From Nitratireductor aquimarinus (GTDB lineage Bacteria; Pseudomonadota; Alphaproteobacteria; Rhizobiales; Rhizobiaceae), in assembly GCF_046773475.1 (NCBI RefSeq), contig NZ_CP177239.1, positions 1,798,001 through 1,862,000 on the forward strand: a stretch of DNA of 64,000 bases, written 5' to 3'. Below are positions 1 through 8,323 of this stretch, one piece after another (positions within the stretch are counted from its first letter, which is position 1; every line of letters starts with the position of its first letter). Below the pieces are notes generated by a model. It ran no database searches, was not told where the DNA came from, and saw only the letters and a program-made list of their open reading frames with translations. Made by a program: the position numbers and the translations under genes.

Positions 1-493
1 GCAGGTCCATGACCTCCTCGTCATTCTTCTTGATGCCGTGGCGTGCGTCGATCAGCAGGAAGACGCGCTTCAGCGTCACCCGGCCTCTCAGATAATCGAA
101 CACCAGTTCCGTCCAGGCGTCGACCTGCGCCTTGGGCGCCTTGGCGAAGCCATAGCCCGGCATGTCGATGATCGCCATGGGCGGCATGTCGCCATCGGCG
201 CCGGAATAGCCATCGGGGACGAAGAAGTTCAGTTCCTGCGTGCGGCCCGGCGTGTTGGAGGTGCGCGCAAGACCACGCTGCGCGATGAGCGCATTGATGA
301 GCGACGACTTGCCCACATTCGAGCGACCGGCGAACGCCACTTCTGGCGGCCCTTCCGGCGGCAAAAACTTCATTGCAGGCGCGCCGCGCAGGAACACCCA
401 CGGCCGCAGGAAACTCGTTCGGTCGATCTGCCGGCCGATCTGCTGCTCAGTCTGCGCGTTGCCGGTGGCTGCGCCATCTTCTGATGCGTTCAC
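1..493 (-). CDS. engB: Ribosome biogenesis GTP-binding protein EngB/YihA/YsxC (3' end outside window)
   Basis: A TRAFAC-class GTPase needed for assembly of the large ribosomal subunit. The N-terminal 164 residues are visible. The P-loop GRSNVGKSSLIN begins near residue 56 and the G3 motif DMPGYG is at about 110-115; the G4 and G5 motifs lie beyond the left edge. I chose a GTG start at 493 because a stop lies in frame a few codons upstream and the family usually has a 30-50 residue N-terminal tail before the G domain. In related rhizobia engB follows yidC; here two small genes, an acetyltransferase and an NmrA/TetR pair intervene. Family identity is secure from the motifs. Confidence 0.95.
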   Translation of the reverse strand, partial: MNASEDGAATGNAQTEQQIGRQIDRTSFLRPWVFLRGAPAMKFLPPEGPPEVAFAGRSNVGKSSLINALIAQRGLARTSNTPGRTQELNFFVPDGYSGADGDMPPMAIIDMPGYGFAKAPKAQVDAWTELVFDYLRGRVTLKRVFLLIDARHGIKKNDEEVMDL

Positions 494-586
494 GCCATCA
501 TCTCCATTATCGTTCAGATGACGGCATCAAGACTGGCGAGGCTTTTGTCAACAGCGCTGTTGGGGAAACCGCACCGGACGCACCGC

Positions 587-895
587 TCAGGCGGTGCCGA
601 GAACCTGCATCGCGCCGAGGTCGCGGCGGCGCGGCTGGCGGCTCGCCTCGAGCAGAGCGCGGCCCAGATAGTCGAGATCGGCGGCTTCCTGCGGCTGCCA
701 TCCGCAGGAACAGGAGCCCGGCCCCTGATGCGCATCGGCCGTTTCGCGATAGATCACGCCAATGGCCCGCACGGCCTCGCGCATGACGATCATCGGCGGG
801 AGGCCCGTGCGCTGCATGACCTCGCTCATTTCCTTCATCAACTGCATGCGCAGATGCATTTCCGCCTCTTCGCGGCGACGCTCAAATCCAGTCAT
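587..895 (-). CDS. Conserved-looking hypothetical protein, 102 aa
   Basis: I do not recognise this protein. It is 102 residues, soluble, with an amphipathic helical first half (MTGFERRREEAEMHLRMQ onward) and a short cysteine-bearing GSCSCGW segment near residue 60. The start at 895 was preferred because its ATG overlaps the TGA of the upstream gene as ATGA, which suggests translational coupling; the reading frame is open further upstream but that part would lie inside the upstream gene. No signal peptide or membrane segment is seen. It lies between the next small gene and engB. Confidence 0.55.
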   Translation of the reverse strand: MTGFERRREEAEMHLRMQLMKEMSEVMQRTGLPPMIVMREAVRAIGVIYRETADAHQGPGSCSCGWQPQEAADLDYLGRALLEASRQPRRRDLGAMQVLGTA

Positions 896-1260
896 CTGTG
901 AAACGCAGTCCCTTCTAATTGCTTGGCTGGCCGGTGCGGGAGCGAGGCGACGAAATTCATGCCCGCCGATGCGGCGTGCAGCTCCCGGCACGCCTCATCG
1001 AGCTCGCGCATGGCCTCGAACAGCTTTTCCCGATCCCGGCAGTGCGCGTCGAACAGGGCAACGAACAGCGTGTTTGCGCTGTCATGCGGCTCCGGCGCGT
1101 CGTTTGCGCGGGAAAGGCTTTCTGCGGCGGCGGCCTTGGCCGCCTTCACCTTGGAGCGCAGGCGCTCGACACGCAGGAGCTTGCCGCGATGACGTTCCAG
1201 CTCCTGCGTTTCGCAAGGATGGTGAGGTGCAAAGTCACCAATCGGATCCAGATGTATCAT
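892..1260 (-). CDS. Hypothetical protein, 122 aa
   Basis: Unrecognised protein rich in Lys, Arg, Glu and Ala in its middle (residues ~20-60), where a helical coiled segment is likely. It is the first gene of a coupled pair with the 102-aa gene (ATGA overlap). The ATG at 1260 was taken as start; an upstream in-frame start at 1338 is possible but has no better ribosome site. Function cannot be inferred from sequence or neighbours. Confidence 0.5.
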   Translation of the reverse strand: MIHLDPIGDFAPHHPCETQELERHRGKLLRVERLRSKVKAAKAAAAESLSRANDAPEPHDSANTLFVALFDAHCRDREKLFEAMRELDEACRELHAASAGMNFVASLPHRPAKQLEGTAFHR

Positions 1261-1366
1261 GTCGCCTGTCTCTCGGCTTTCCGCCCCGAAGGTTCGGAGC
1301 GACCCGACCACAGACACAACCTTTACTGAAAAAGTCAAGTTTAATGAGGAAGGGATGAAGGCCGCC

Positions 1367-2005
1367 TCAGCGGGCAGCCTTCAGGGCCTCCAGATCCGCA
1401 CCGCGAATGGCCGCAAGGTTGCGGCTGATCTTCTCGGCGGGCCAGGACCACCATGCGATATCGAGAAGCGCCGCCACGGTTTCCGGCGCAAAGCGCACGC
1501 GCAGGACACGGGCCGGATTGCCCACGGCAATCGCATAGGGCGGAACGTCGGAGGCGACCACGGCGTTCGCGCCGATCACCGCCCCGTCGCCAATGGTGAC
1601 GCCCGGCATGATCTGCGCCTGTCGGCCGATCCACACATCGTTTCCGACAATCGTGTCGCCGCGCCCGTGCTCCAGATAGGTCCGGGCGTCGAAACCTTCC
1701 TCCCAGCCATTGCCGAAAATGTTGAAGGGAAAGGTGGAGAAGCCGGTCATGAGGTGATTTGCGCCGTTCATGATGAACGTCGAGCCATGGGCGATGGCCA
1801 CGAAATTGCCGATGACCAGCCGGTCGCCCAGAAAGTCGAAATGGTAGAGGACATTGTTCTCCTCGAAACGCTCCGCGCCCTGCGGATCGTCGTAATAGGA
1901 GAAGTCGCCCACCTCGATATTGGGACGGGTGATGAAATTTTTCAGGAACACGGTGCGGGGAAAGCCGGCCATGGGATATGGCGTGGCGGGATTGGGTCCG
2001 TGCAT
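1367..2005 (-). CDS. Vat/CatB-type xenobiotic O-acetyltransferase, 212 aa
   Basis: A left-handed beta-helix (hexapeptide repeat) acetyltransferase of the family that acetylates streptogramin A and chloramphenicol with acetyl-CoA. Diagnostic Vat-like features are MHGPNP at the N-terminus, NIEVGDFSYYDDP near 35-47, the active-site motif FIMNGANH (catalytic His at about 83), STFPFNIFGNGWE, the hexapeptide stretch DVWIG..A.IMPGV.IGDGAVIGA, and AVGNPARVLRVRF near the C-terminus. The ATG at 2005 has GGAGG five bases upstream, so the longer upstream frame is not needed. It is single and chromosomal, with no mobile-element signs nearby. Drug specificity cannot be read from sequence. Confidence 0.88.
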   Translation of the reverse strand: MHGPNPATPYPMAGFPRTVFLKNFITRPNIEVGDFSYYDDPQGAERFEENNVLYHFDFLGDRLVIGNFVAIAHGSTFIMNGANHLMTGFSTFPFNIFGNGWEEGFDARTYLEHGRGDTIVGNDVWIGRQAQIMPGVTIGDGAVIGANAVVASDVPPYAIAVGNPARVLRVRFAPETVAALLDIAWWSWPAEKISRNLAAIRGADLEALKAAR

Positions 2006-2293
2006 GAGGACCTCCTTGATCTCAACAAAGGGGAAGAAAACACCGCCTCCGGCATGCGGAAAACGGACCGGACCTGAAGTCACGGCGGCGTGTCTGTTGC
2101 GGTCCCCTTAGTTGTTCATCGAAGGCTCTCCCTGATTACGGCCCCTTTCATAGCGGAGGCACGGCGCGCGGGCAACAATGGCAAAACGTCAGGAAGACGC
2201 CGCCATGACGCCCGCTCCAGCGTGGCAAGAACGGCCAATGCAAAGAGCGGACGGTCATGACGGCATCCTCATCAGGTTTGCGTCGAGCGTGGA

Positions 2294-3139
2294 TCAGGCG
2301 ACATCCCAGACGCCGGTCTGCGCCGTGCGGCGGACAAAATCGGAGAAGTCGCGCGGCGGGCGGCCGAGCAGCTTCTCTACATCGTCACTCACGCTTTCAT
2401 TGCGCCCGTCCAGAACCTCGGTGAACAATTCGCGCATGAGGGCCACAAGCGGCTCCTCAAGCCCCTGCTGGCGCGCGCCTTCCACGAAGATGTCGACCGG
2501 GATCTGAATGAAGCGGATGTCACGCCCGCACGCCTGCCCGATCTCGCTCACCATGTCGTCAAAGCGCATGGAACGCGGGCCTGTGAGCGTGTACGCCCTG
2601 CCCGCATGACCTGGCTGCGTGAGCGTGACGAAGGCCACGTCGGCGATATCCTCAACGTCGATGAAGGGCTCGCGCACATCGCCGACGGGCAAGGCGAGTT
2701 CGCCGGCCAGGATCGCATCGAGAAAGAAGGCTTCGCTAAAATTCTGGAAGAACCAGTCCGCGCGCAGGATCGTCCAGTCGGCCCCGCTCTGCATCAGGAG
2801 CTGCTCTGCGTGCTCGGCTCCTTCTTCGCCCCGGCCCGACAGAAGCACCAGCCGCTTTACGCCTTTCTCCAGCGCGCGCTTCGCAAACGCATCCACCGTC
2901 TCGGCAGCGCCCGGCACCGCGAGGTCCGGATAATAGCTGACATAGGCGGCACCCACGCCATCAAGCGCTGCATCCCATGTCTCCGGCTTTTCCCAATCGA
3001 ACGGGATCTCGCTGCTGCGCGAGACGGCGCGGACGGGAATGCCCGCCTCGCCGAGCCGCGCCGCAACGCGGCGGCCGGTCTTGCCCGTGCCGCCGGTCAC
3101 GAGAATGGGTCGGGCTGGGTCGATCTGCTGGTCTGTCAT
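2294..3139 (-). CDS. NmrA-like / atypical SDR NAD(P)-binding oxidoreductase, 281 aa
   Basis: Rossmann-fold protein of the NmrA / NAD(P)H:quinone-reductase-like group. The nucleotide-binding motif GGTGKTGRRV is near residues 16-25 and no typical SDR Tyr-X3-Lys catalytic pair is evident. The length (281) fits the family. The ATG at 3139 is preceded by GGAGG at five bases, which decides the start. It is transcribed divergently from a TetR regulator across a palindromic intergenic region, so it is probably the repressor's target. The substrate is unknown; such pairs often respond to quinones or other electrophiles, which is inference only. Confidence 0.85.
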   Translation of the reverse strand: MTDQQIDPARPILVTGGTGKTGRRVAARLGEAGIPVRAVSRSSEIPFDWEKPETWDAALDGVGAAYVSYYPDLAVPGAAETVDAFAKRALEKGVKRLVLLSGRGEEGAEHAEQLLMQSGADWTILRADWFFQNFSEAFFLDAILAGELALPVGDVREPFIDVEDIADVAFVTLTQPGHAGRAYTLTGPRSMRFDDMVSEIGQACGRDIRFIQIPVDIFVEGARQQGLEEPLVALMRELFTEVLDGRNESVSDDVEKLLGRPPRDFSDFVRRTAQTGVWDVA

Positions 3140-3165
3140 GCTGGCCTCCATAAAGTGATAAACTC

Positions 3166-3231
3166 TCACATTTGCAAATGTGATAAATCCTCATATTATT
3201 GATGTCAACAGCAATGTGAGTATCCCTCACA
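3166..3231. promoter_or_regulatory. Divergent operator region of TetR/NmrA pair
   Basis: A perfect 18-bp palindrome TCACATTTGCAAATGTGA lies at 3166-3183, and a second inverted repeat TGTGAG-N5-CTCACA at 3215-3231. Both share TGTGA/TCACA half-sites and lie between the divergent start codons at 3139 and 3243. Position and symmetry fit two TetR-family operator sites. Confidence 0.7.
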
Positions 3232-3242
3232 AAAGGATTTCG

Positions 3243-3866
3243 ATGTCTGAGACGGAAACCGGCCACGGCGCCAGCATTCGCAAGAGGCCCATGCAGAAAC
3301 GCGCTCAGGAGCGCGTGGAGCGCATTCTTGCGGTGGCGACACAGATGATTGCGGAAGCAGGAAGTGATCAGCTCAGGATGAGCGATGTGGCCGCGCGGGC
3401 GGGCATCTCCATCGGCTCGCTCTACCAGTATTTCCCGGACAAGGCCGCCATCGTCCGCACGCTGGCCGAGCACTACAACGAGGCGGGCCGGGATTGTATC
3501 TGTCAGGGGCTTGATGGCGTCTCCAGCCCGAGCGAGCTGGAACAGGCTTTCACGGAGCTGATCGACGAGTATTACGCGATGTTCCTCTCGGAGCCCGTGA
3601 TGCGAGACATCTGGTCGGGCACGCAGGCCGACAAGGCGCTTTGCGATCTGGATCTGGAAGATGCGCGCGCCAATGCGCAGGAACTGGCTGCTGCGATGCT
3701 GCGCGCCAAGCCAGCGCGCGACCCGGACGCCACGGCCTCCACCGCCCTTCTGATCATCCATCTGGGCGAGGCGACCATGCGGCTGGCGATCCAGATGCCT
3801 GAAGCGGAAGGCCGCCGTCTGGTGGACGATTACAAGCGCATGGCGCTGCGCGAACTGCTCGATTAA
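3243..3866 (+). CDS. TetR/AcrR family transcriptional repressor, 207 aa
   Basis: One-component repressor. The N-terminal tetR HTH domain spans about residues 16-62, with the recognisable core MSDVAARAGISIGSLYQYF followed by PDKAAIV. The remaining ~140 residues form the helical ligand and dimerisation domain, which is not assignable to a ligand class. The ATG at 3243 has AAAGGA at a suitable distance; the frame is open upstream but without a better start. It probably represses itself and the divergent NmrA-like gene. The gene ends at a strong terminator shared with convergent yidC. Confidence 0.9.
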   Translation: MSETETGHGASIRKRPMQKRAQERVERILAVATQMIAEAGSDQLRMSDVAARAGISIGSLYQYFPDKAAIVRTLAEHYNEAGRDCICQGLDGVSSPSELEQAFTELIDEYYAMFLSEPVMRDIWSGTQADKALCDLDLEDARANAQELAAAMLRAKPARDPDATASTALLIIHLGEATMRLAIQMPEAEGRRLVDDYKRMALRELLD

Positions 3867-3931
3867 ACGCGCCGGACCTGCAGCATCCGCGCACAGACGG
3901 ATGAAGCGCGGCGGCCAATCGCCCGAAAACA

Positions 3932-3960
3932 AAAAAGCCCCGGTCAAACCGGGGCTTTTT
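3932..3960. terminator. Bidirectional rho-independent terminator
   Basis: Perfect 13-bp stem (AAAAAGCCCCGGT / ACCGGGGCTTTTT) with a CAA loop, giving T-tracts on both strands. It separates the convergent TetR gene and yidC. Confidence 0.92.
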
Positions 3961-3973
3961 CTTTGATTACCGC

Positions 3974-5791
3974 CTATTCGGCAGGTTTTGGCTTCTTCTT
4001 GAACAATCCGGCCAGATTGTCCCAGAGCTCGATCTTCGCGCCCTGGCGCTTCATGATCACGCCCTGCTGGACGATGGAGAGGAAGTTGTTCCATGCCCAG
4101 TAGATCACCAGACCGGCCGGGAACGTGGCCAGCATGAAGGTGAAGATCACCGGCATCCAGTTGAAGATCATGGCCTGCGTCGGATCCGGCGGCGTCGGGT
4201 TCATGCGCATCTGCAGGAACATGGTGACACCCATGATCAGCGGCCAGACGCCGATCATCAGGAAGGCCGGAACGTCGTAAGGCAGCAGACCGAACAGGTT
4301 GAAGATCGACGTCGGATCGGGAGCCGAAAGGTCCTGAATCCAGCCGAAGAACGGTGCGTGACGCATTTCGATGGTGACGTAAAGCACCTTGTAGAGCGAG
4401 AAGAACACCGGAATCTGGATCAGGATCGGCCAGCAGCCGGCCAGCGGATTGATCTTCTCTTTCTTGTAGAGCTCCATCATCGCCTGCTGCTGCTTCATCT
4501 TGTCATCCGCATATTTCTCGCGGATTTCGAGCATGGCAGGCTGAACCTTCTTCATGTTCGCCATGGACTTGTAGGACTTGTTGGCGAGCGGGAAGAAGAT
4601 GAGCTTGACGACAACCGTGGTGGCCAGGATGGCCAGGCCGAAATTGCCGAGCAGTTTGTACAGCCAGTCGATGAGGAAGAACATCGGCTTGGTGAGGAAG
4701 TAGAACCAGCCCCAGTCGATCAGAAGCTCGAACTGGCGCACGCCATCGGCCGTCTCGTAGGCGTCGACAACATTGACCTCTTTCGCACCGGCGAAAACCA
4801 TCAGCTCAGAGGTGACCGAAGCGCCATCGGCGACCACGATCTCGTCTGTCAGATAATCGGCCTGGTAGCGCGGGGTGGTGTCGCCGGAATAGGTGTAGCG
4901 CGGCTGGAAGTCCTGACCGGTACGGGGGATCATCGTGACCGCCCAGTACTTGTCGGTGATGCCGAGCCAGCCATCGGACGACTTGCCGGGCGTGATGCGC
5001 TTTTCTTCCTCGACGTCGGAATAATCGATTTCCTGCAGGCCTTCCTCGCCGGTCACGCCGATGAGGCCCTCATGCAGAATGTAGATGCCGGAGGTCGCGG
5101 GCGTGCCGATGCGGGTGGTGCGGCCATAATTGCGCAGCGCAACCGGAGCGCCGGAAGCATTCTCCACCGCGTCCGACACGGTGAACATGTAATTGCCATC
5201 GACCGAGAAGGTACGATTGAAGGTCAGGCCCTTGTCGTTGGTGAAGGAGACCGTGACAGGCGTATCGGGGGTGAGAACCTCGCCCTCGGTGATGGTCCAC
5301 TGGGTGGACGGACCCGGCAGCGCGCCAGCGGCTTCCGAACCCACATAGCCGGTCTCGACATAATAGCCGTCAGGACCGGTCGAGGGGTTGAGAAGCTGGA
5401 TGTTCGGCGAATCCTTGTCGACCGTGACCCGGTAATCCTTGAGGAGCAGGTCGTCGAGACGTGCGCCGGTCAGATTGATGGAGCCCGAAATGCGCGGCGT
5501 GTTGATCTCCACGCGCTCGCTGCCGGCAATCGCCGTCTCGCGGTCGGCAGGCACGGCCGCCTGACCGGCAGTTCCCGGCACCGCACCGGCTCCGCTGGTC
5601 GGGGTGGGAATATCGCTGTTCTCACCGTTGGATTGCGCAAGGGCCTGTGCGGCTTCCGCGGCCTGCTGCGTTTCGATCTGCGCGATCTCGCGCTCCGACT
5701 CAATGCGCGGGTTCATGTAGAACACCTGCCAGAGCGTCAGGATCACCACGGAGAGCGCGATCGTGATGAGAAAATTGCGATTGTTATCCAT
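3974..5791 (-). CDS. yidC: Membrane protein insertase YidC (OxaA), 605 aa
   Basis: Inner-membrane insertase that works alone or with SecYEG to insert and fold membrane proteins. The N-terminal membrane anchor is at ~7-26 (NFLITIALSVVILTLW), followed by a Gly/Ala/Thr-rich linker and a large periplasmic beta domain to ~370. The conserved Oxa1 core of five TM segments at ~375-580 carries LIFFPLANKSYKSM and PLAGCWPILIQIPVFFSLYKV. A short Lys-rich tail ends in KKKPKPAE. Length fits Gram-negative YidC. ATG 5791 was chosen over the adjoining TTG at 5794; the start overlaps rnpA by 8 bases. It is third in the rpmH-rnpA-yidC operon. Confidence 0.97.
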   Translation of the reverse strand: MDNNRNFLITIALSVVILTLWQVFYMNPRIESEREIAQIETQQAAEAAQALAQSNGENSDIPTPTSGAGAVPGTAGQAAVPADRETAIAGSERVEINTPRISGSINLTGARLDDLLLKDYRVTVDKDSPNIQLLNPSTGPDGYYVETGYVGSEAAGALPGPSTQWTITEGEVLTPDTPVTVSFTNDKGLTFNRTFSVDGNYMFTVSDAVENASGAPVALRNYGRTTRIGTPATSGIYILHEGLIGVTGEEGLQEIDYSDVEEEKRITPGKSSDGWLGITDKYWAVTMIPRTGQDFQPRYTYSGDTTPRYQADYLTDEIVVADGASVTSELMVFAGAKEVNVVDAYETADGVRQFELLIDWGWFYFLTKPMFFLIDWLYKLLGNFGLAILATTVVVKLIFFPLANKSYKSMANMKKVQPAMLEIREKYADDKMKQQQAMMELYKKEKINPLAGCWPILIQIPVFFSLYKVLYVTIEMRHAPFFGWIQDLSAPDPTSIFNLFGLLPYDVPAFLMIGVWPLIMGVTMFLQMRMNPTPPDPTQAMIFNWMPVIFTFMLATFPAGLVIYWAWNNFLSIVQQGVIMKRQGAKIELWDNLAGLFKKKPKPAE

Positions 5792-6164
5792 CAAGGTCCT
5801 TGCCCTTTCCGCGCCGGTTCTCGGTTTCTCCGATACGGCGGGAAAGCTCGTCTTTCAGGGAGGCGAACGGTGCATCAAGCACAGAACGCCGCGCCACGAT
5901 CACATAATCCTTGCCGGCGGCCATGTCGTGGACCGCGTGGAGGCGGCAGGCTTCTTTGAGCCGCCGGCGCACGCGGTTTCGAACAACCGCGTTGCCGACT
6001 TTTTTCGTTACCGTAATGCCCAGCCGCGGCGGATTTTCATCCCCACGATCAAGCACTTCCAGCAAAAAAAGCCGCCCGCGCCGTTTTTCACCGCGACGGA
6101 CAGCCAGAAATTCGGCGCGCTTTTTAAGACGCGCCGGGGGTGGGACGGCTGGCCGGTCCGTCAT
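5784..6164 (-). CDS. rnpA: Ribonuclease P protein component, 126 aa
   Basis: Protein subunit of RNase P, which assists the catalytic RNA in 5' maturation of tRNAs. The conserved RNR motif is present in VGNAVVRNRVRRRLKEA at about residues 58-74, preceded by LGITVTKK. The length is typical. It lies just downstream of rpmH and overlaps the start of yidC, as in most bacteria. The protein is very basic, consistent with RNA binding. The start is the first ATG after the rpmH gap (about 24 bases). Confidence 0.96.
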   Translation of the reverse strand: MTDRPAVPPPARLKKRAEFLAVRRGEKRRGRLFLLEVLDRGDENPPRLGITVTKKVGNAVVRNRVRRRLKEACRLHAVHDMAAGKDYVIVARRSVLDAPFASLKDELSRRIGETENRRGKGKDLDG

Positions 6165-6187
6165 CTTTCCGGCCTCGCCTCCGAACC

Positions 6188-6322
6188 TTATGCGGACAGC
6201 CGCTTGCGACCACGGCTGCGACGCGCTGCAATAACGCGGCGACCGCCCTTTGTGGCCATGCGGGCGCGGAATCCGTGCCGACGCTTACGAACGATCTTGG
6301 AAGGCTGATATGTACGCTTCAT
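6188..6322 (-). CDS. rpmH: 50S ribosomal protein L34, 44 aa
   Basis: Short, highly basic ribosomal protein starting MKRTYQPSKIVRKRRHGF and ending in RRSRGRKRLSA, diagnostic of L34. It is exactly the usual 44 residues. It is the first gene of the rpmH-rnpA-yidC operon and is served by the promoter at 6446-6474. Confidence 0.98.
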   Translation of the reverse strand: MKRTYQPSKIVRKRRHGFRARMATKGGRRVIAARRSRGRKRLSA

Positions 6323-6445
6323 TTATTTAATACCGCGGAGTGCGGCCCTTCTTTATTCTGTTTCTTTGAACAGGAGCTTCGCTTTTTCGGGCATGTCCGA
6401 AGGCGTGACAACACGCCGCCAGACGCAAGGCCCAAGCGTGGCGGG

Positions 6446-6474
6446 CTTATAGGATTATGGATGCGTTGAGTCAA
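6446..6474 (-). promoter_or_regulatory. Sigma-70-type promoter of rpmH-rnpA-yidC
   Basis: On the minus strand TTGACT (-35) and TATAAG (-10) are separated by exactly 17 bases, about 125 bases upstream of the rpmH start. This is the best housekeeping-type promoter in the left half of the window. Confidence 0.75.
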
Positions 6475-6539
6475 TCAAAACGGCGCTTCACAGGCATTAC
6501 CGCGTCAAACGGTCCCCATGTGAAATGCGGGACGGGGCT

Positions 6540-7166
6540 TCATTCCACCGGGATCTTCCCTGCAACCGCCCTCTCGGAGGCGTGAGAACTGCCGGCCATT
6601 CCTTCTGCGACACCGGCCCGGTCTGCGGCGCTGCGGTTCTGGCTCATCTTGTTCTTGCCCTCAAGACCGGTGATGGGAAGCCGCAGCCCGATGATCCCGC
6701 GCAGCTGCCCCCTGAGGAAGGGTGCGGGCGCATCCGATATCGACCAGACCTCCGGTCGTTCGGCCTCGTGCAGATTGGTCAGCCGCTCCACCACATCGCG
6801 AAGCCGCGCCTCATCATCGAAGAATTCGATCGGGCCGCGCGCGTGAACCGCACTGTAGTTCCAGGTGGGGACGACCTTTTCATGCTCCTTCTTGGAAGCA
6901 TACCAGGAGGGCGAGACATAGGCGTCAGGCCCCATGAAGATCGCCAGCGCATCACTCAACGGTGCATCCTTCCACTGCGCATTGGCGCGCGCGAAATGGC
7001 CGTAAAGCGTGCCGAAAGGACCTTCGGTTTCGTCAAGGAACAGGGGAAGAGGACTGGCATGCAGCCCGTTGGCCCCGAAAGTGACGACATTGGCGAGCCG
7101 CGCCGCACGCATCAGACCGTGAAGCGATGCGAGTTCTTCAACGCGAAAGGCGGGCGGACAATACAT
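6540..7166 (-). CDS. PaiB-family FMN-binding protein, 208 aa
   Basis: Member of the PaiB / FMN-binding split-barrel family, often annotated as a negative transcriptional regulator after Bacillus PaiB. Family signatures are MYCPPAF at the N-terminus, the GTLYGHFARANAQW block near 55-68, PDAYVSPSWYASK near 82-94, VPTWNYSAVHARG near 101-113 and a C-terminal PAPFLRGQLRGIIGLRL. The real start is ATG 7166; the TTG before it adds one residue. A regulatory role is inferred from the family only. A short open frame without a convincing start lies just upstream (7166-7283) and ends at this start codon; I left it unannotated. Confidence 0.9.
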   Translation of the reverse strand: MYCPPAFRVEELASLHGLMRAARLANVVTFGANGLHASPLPLFLDETEGPFGTLYGHFARANAQWKDAPLSDALAIFMGPDAYVSPSWYASKKEHEKVVPTWNYSAVHARGPIEFFDDEARLRDVVERLTNLHEAERPEVWSISDAPAPFLRGQLRGIIGLRLPITGLEGKNKMSQNRSAADRAGVAEGMAGSSHASERAVAGKIPVE

Positions 7167-7283
7167 CAAGGCTCATCTCCTCCGGGAATGAACCAGACAT
7201 AGAACGCTTCGCCATCGCGCAAAAGAACCGCGGCCACCTTGCACAACCGGAAAGCCGCTGTGGCGTAACAGGCTGCAGAGAGA

Positions 7284-8177
7284 TTAGCGGCGGCGCTCCA
7301 TGCCCTGCCGGAACTGCTCGAAGATGTTTTCGACGCCACGCTCATAATCGTCGCGCGTCTGGCGTCCGGTCTCGAACATCTGGCCGAACAGATCGTCATA
7401 GGGATTGCGCGGACGCCCGCTCGGATTGGGCTCGGGTTCCGGTTCGCGGCGGGTCTGCGATGCGCCCTGACCGCCCCTCAGGAACTGATCGAAAATATCG
7501 CCAAGCGGGTTGTTGCCCTGCCCGCCGGAGGGAGCGCTGCGCCCGGAAGAACCGCCTGCACCGCCACCGAACATGCCCTCAAGGATCTGCCCGAACGGAT
7601 TGTCTGAAGGGCTCATGCCCGAAGGCGCGCGGCTGCGCGACTGCGTGGAACCCGGCTGCTGCCCCATCTGGCGCATCATCTGCTCCATCAGGTCACCCAG
7701 CATGCCACCACCGCCGGCCTGCGCCTGCGTCTGGCGCGGCTGCGCGCCGGGCATCTGGCCCGTCGACTGTTTGAACAGGCCACCCATGATCATGGAGGCG
7801 AGCACCGGCAGCATCTGCTTGATCATGTCTTCGCCAAGCCCGGTCGCCTGTGCGGCGTGGCTGGCCACGGCGCGGCTCACATCCTTGGAGCCGAAGAGAT
7901 GGCCAAGAATGCCATTGCCCTCGGTCATGCCCTGCGCGCTGAAGGCGCTTGCCGCATCCTCGAAATATTTGGCGTGCTGGCCCGACGCCAGCGCGCCAAG
8001 GAAATTGCCCGCGCCATAGGGGTCGGCGGCGTTGCGCTTCAGGCCCTGGCTGAAAGCCGGCAGAAGCGCTTCCATGGCCTGCTGCGCCTGATCCTGCGAA
8101 ATGCCGAACTGCCGGGCGAACTGGTCCACGCCCTGTCCCTGACCGGCATTGTTGAGCATCTCGAACAGCGGAAGCAT
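7284..8177 (-). CDS. DUF937 domain protein, 297 aa
   Basis: Protein of unknown function. The N-terminal ~140 residues are the DUF937 (YidB-like) helical domain, with FARQFGISQDQAQQAMEALLPAF near 21-43 and HLFGSKDVSRAVASHAAQ near 90-107. The C-terminal half is a low-complexity Gly/Gln/Met/Pro/Ser linker (~150-260) followed by a charged helical tail ending RQGMERRR. Two ATGs are close together: the first abuts AAGGAG with no spacing, the second (8177) has a 6-base gap, so the second was chosen. No signal peptide or TM segment. Confidence 0.85.
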   Translation of the reverse strand: MLPLFEMLNNAGQGQGVDQFARQFGISQDQAQQAMEALLPAFSQGLKRNAADPYGAGNFLGALASGQHAKYFEDAASAFSAQGMTEGNGILGHLFGSKDVSRAVASHAAQATGLGEDMIKQMLPVLASMIMGGLFKQSTGQMPGAQPRQTQAQAGGGGMLGDLMEQMMRQMGQQPGSTQSRSRAPSGMSPSDNPFGQILEGMFGGGAGGSSGRSAPSGGQGNNPLGDIFDQFLRGGQGASQTRREPEPEPNPSGRPRNPYDDLFGQMFETGRQTRDDYERGVENIFEQFRQGMERRR

Positions 8178-8323
8178 GGGCATCTCCTTAGTAATCCCGC
8201 CAGCGTCACCCCGACGGTGATTGGCGGATAGCAAACCATTGTTTCAGGAAGATAACCCGACAAGCGCGCTTTGTCTTTGCCGACCCGAAAAGCCGGTCCG
8301 AAAAAACGCCGGTCCGGGCAGGC

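Noticed and set aside
4358..5959. 533-aa plus-strand frame across yidC
   Set aside because: Antisense to yidC, His/Asp/Arg-rich shadow composition without domains.
7166..7283. Small open frame ending at the PaiB-like start
   Set aside because: No convincing start codon with a ribosome site; not listed as a gene.
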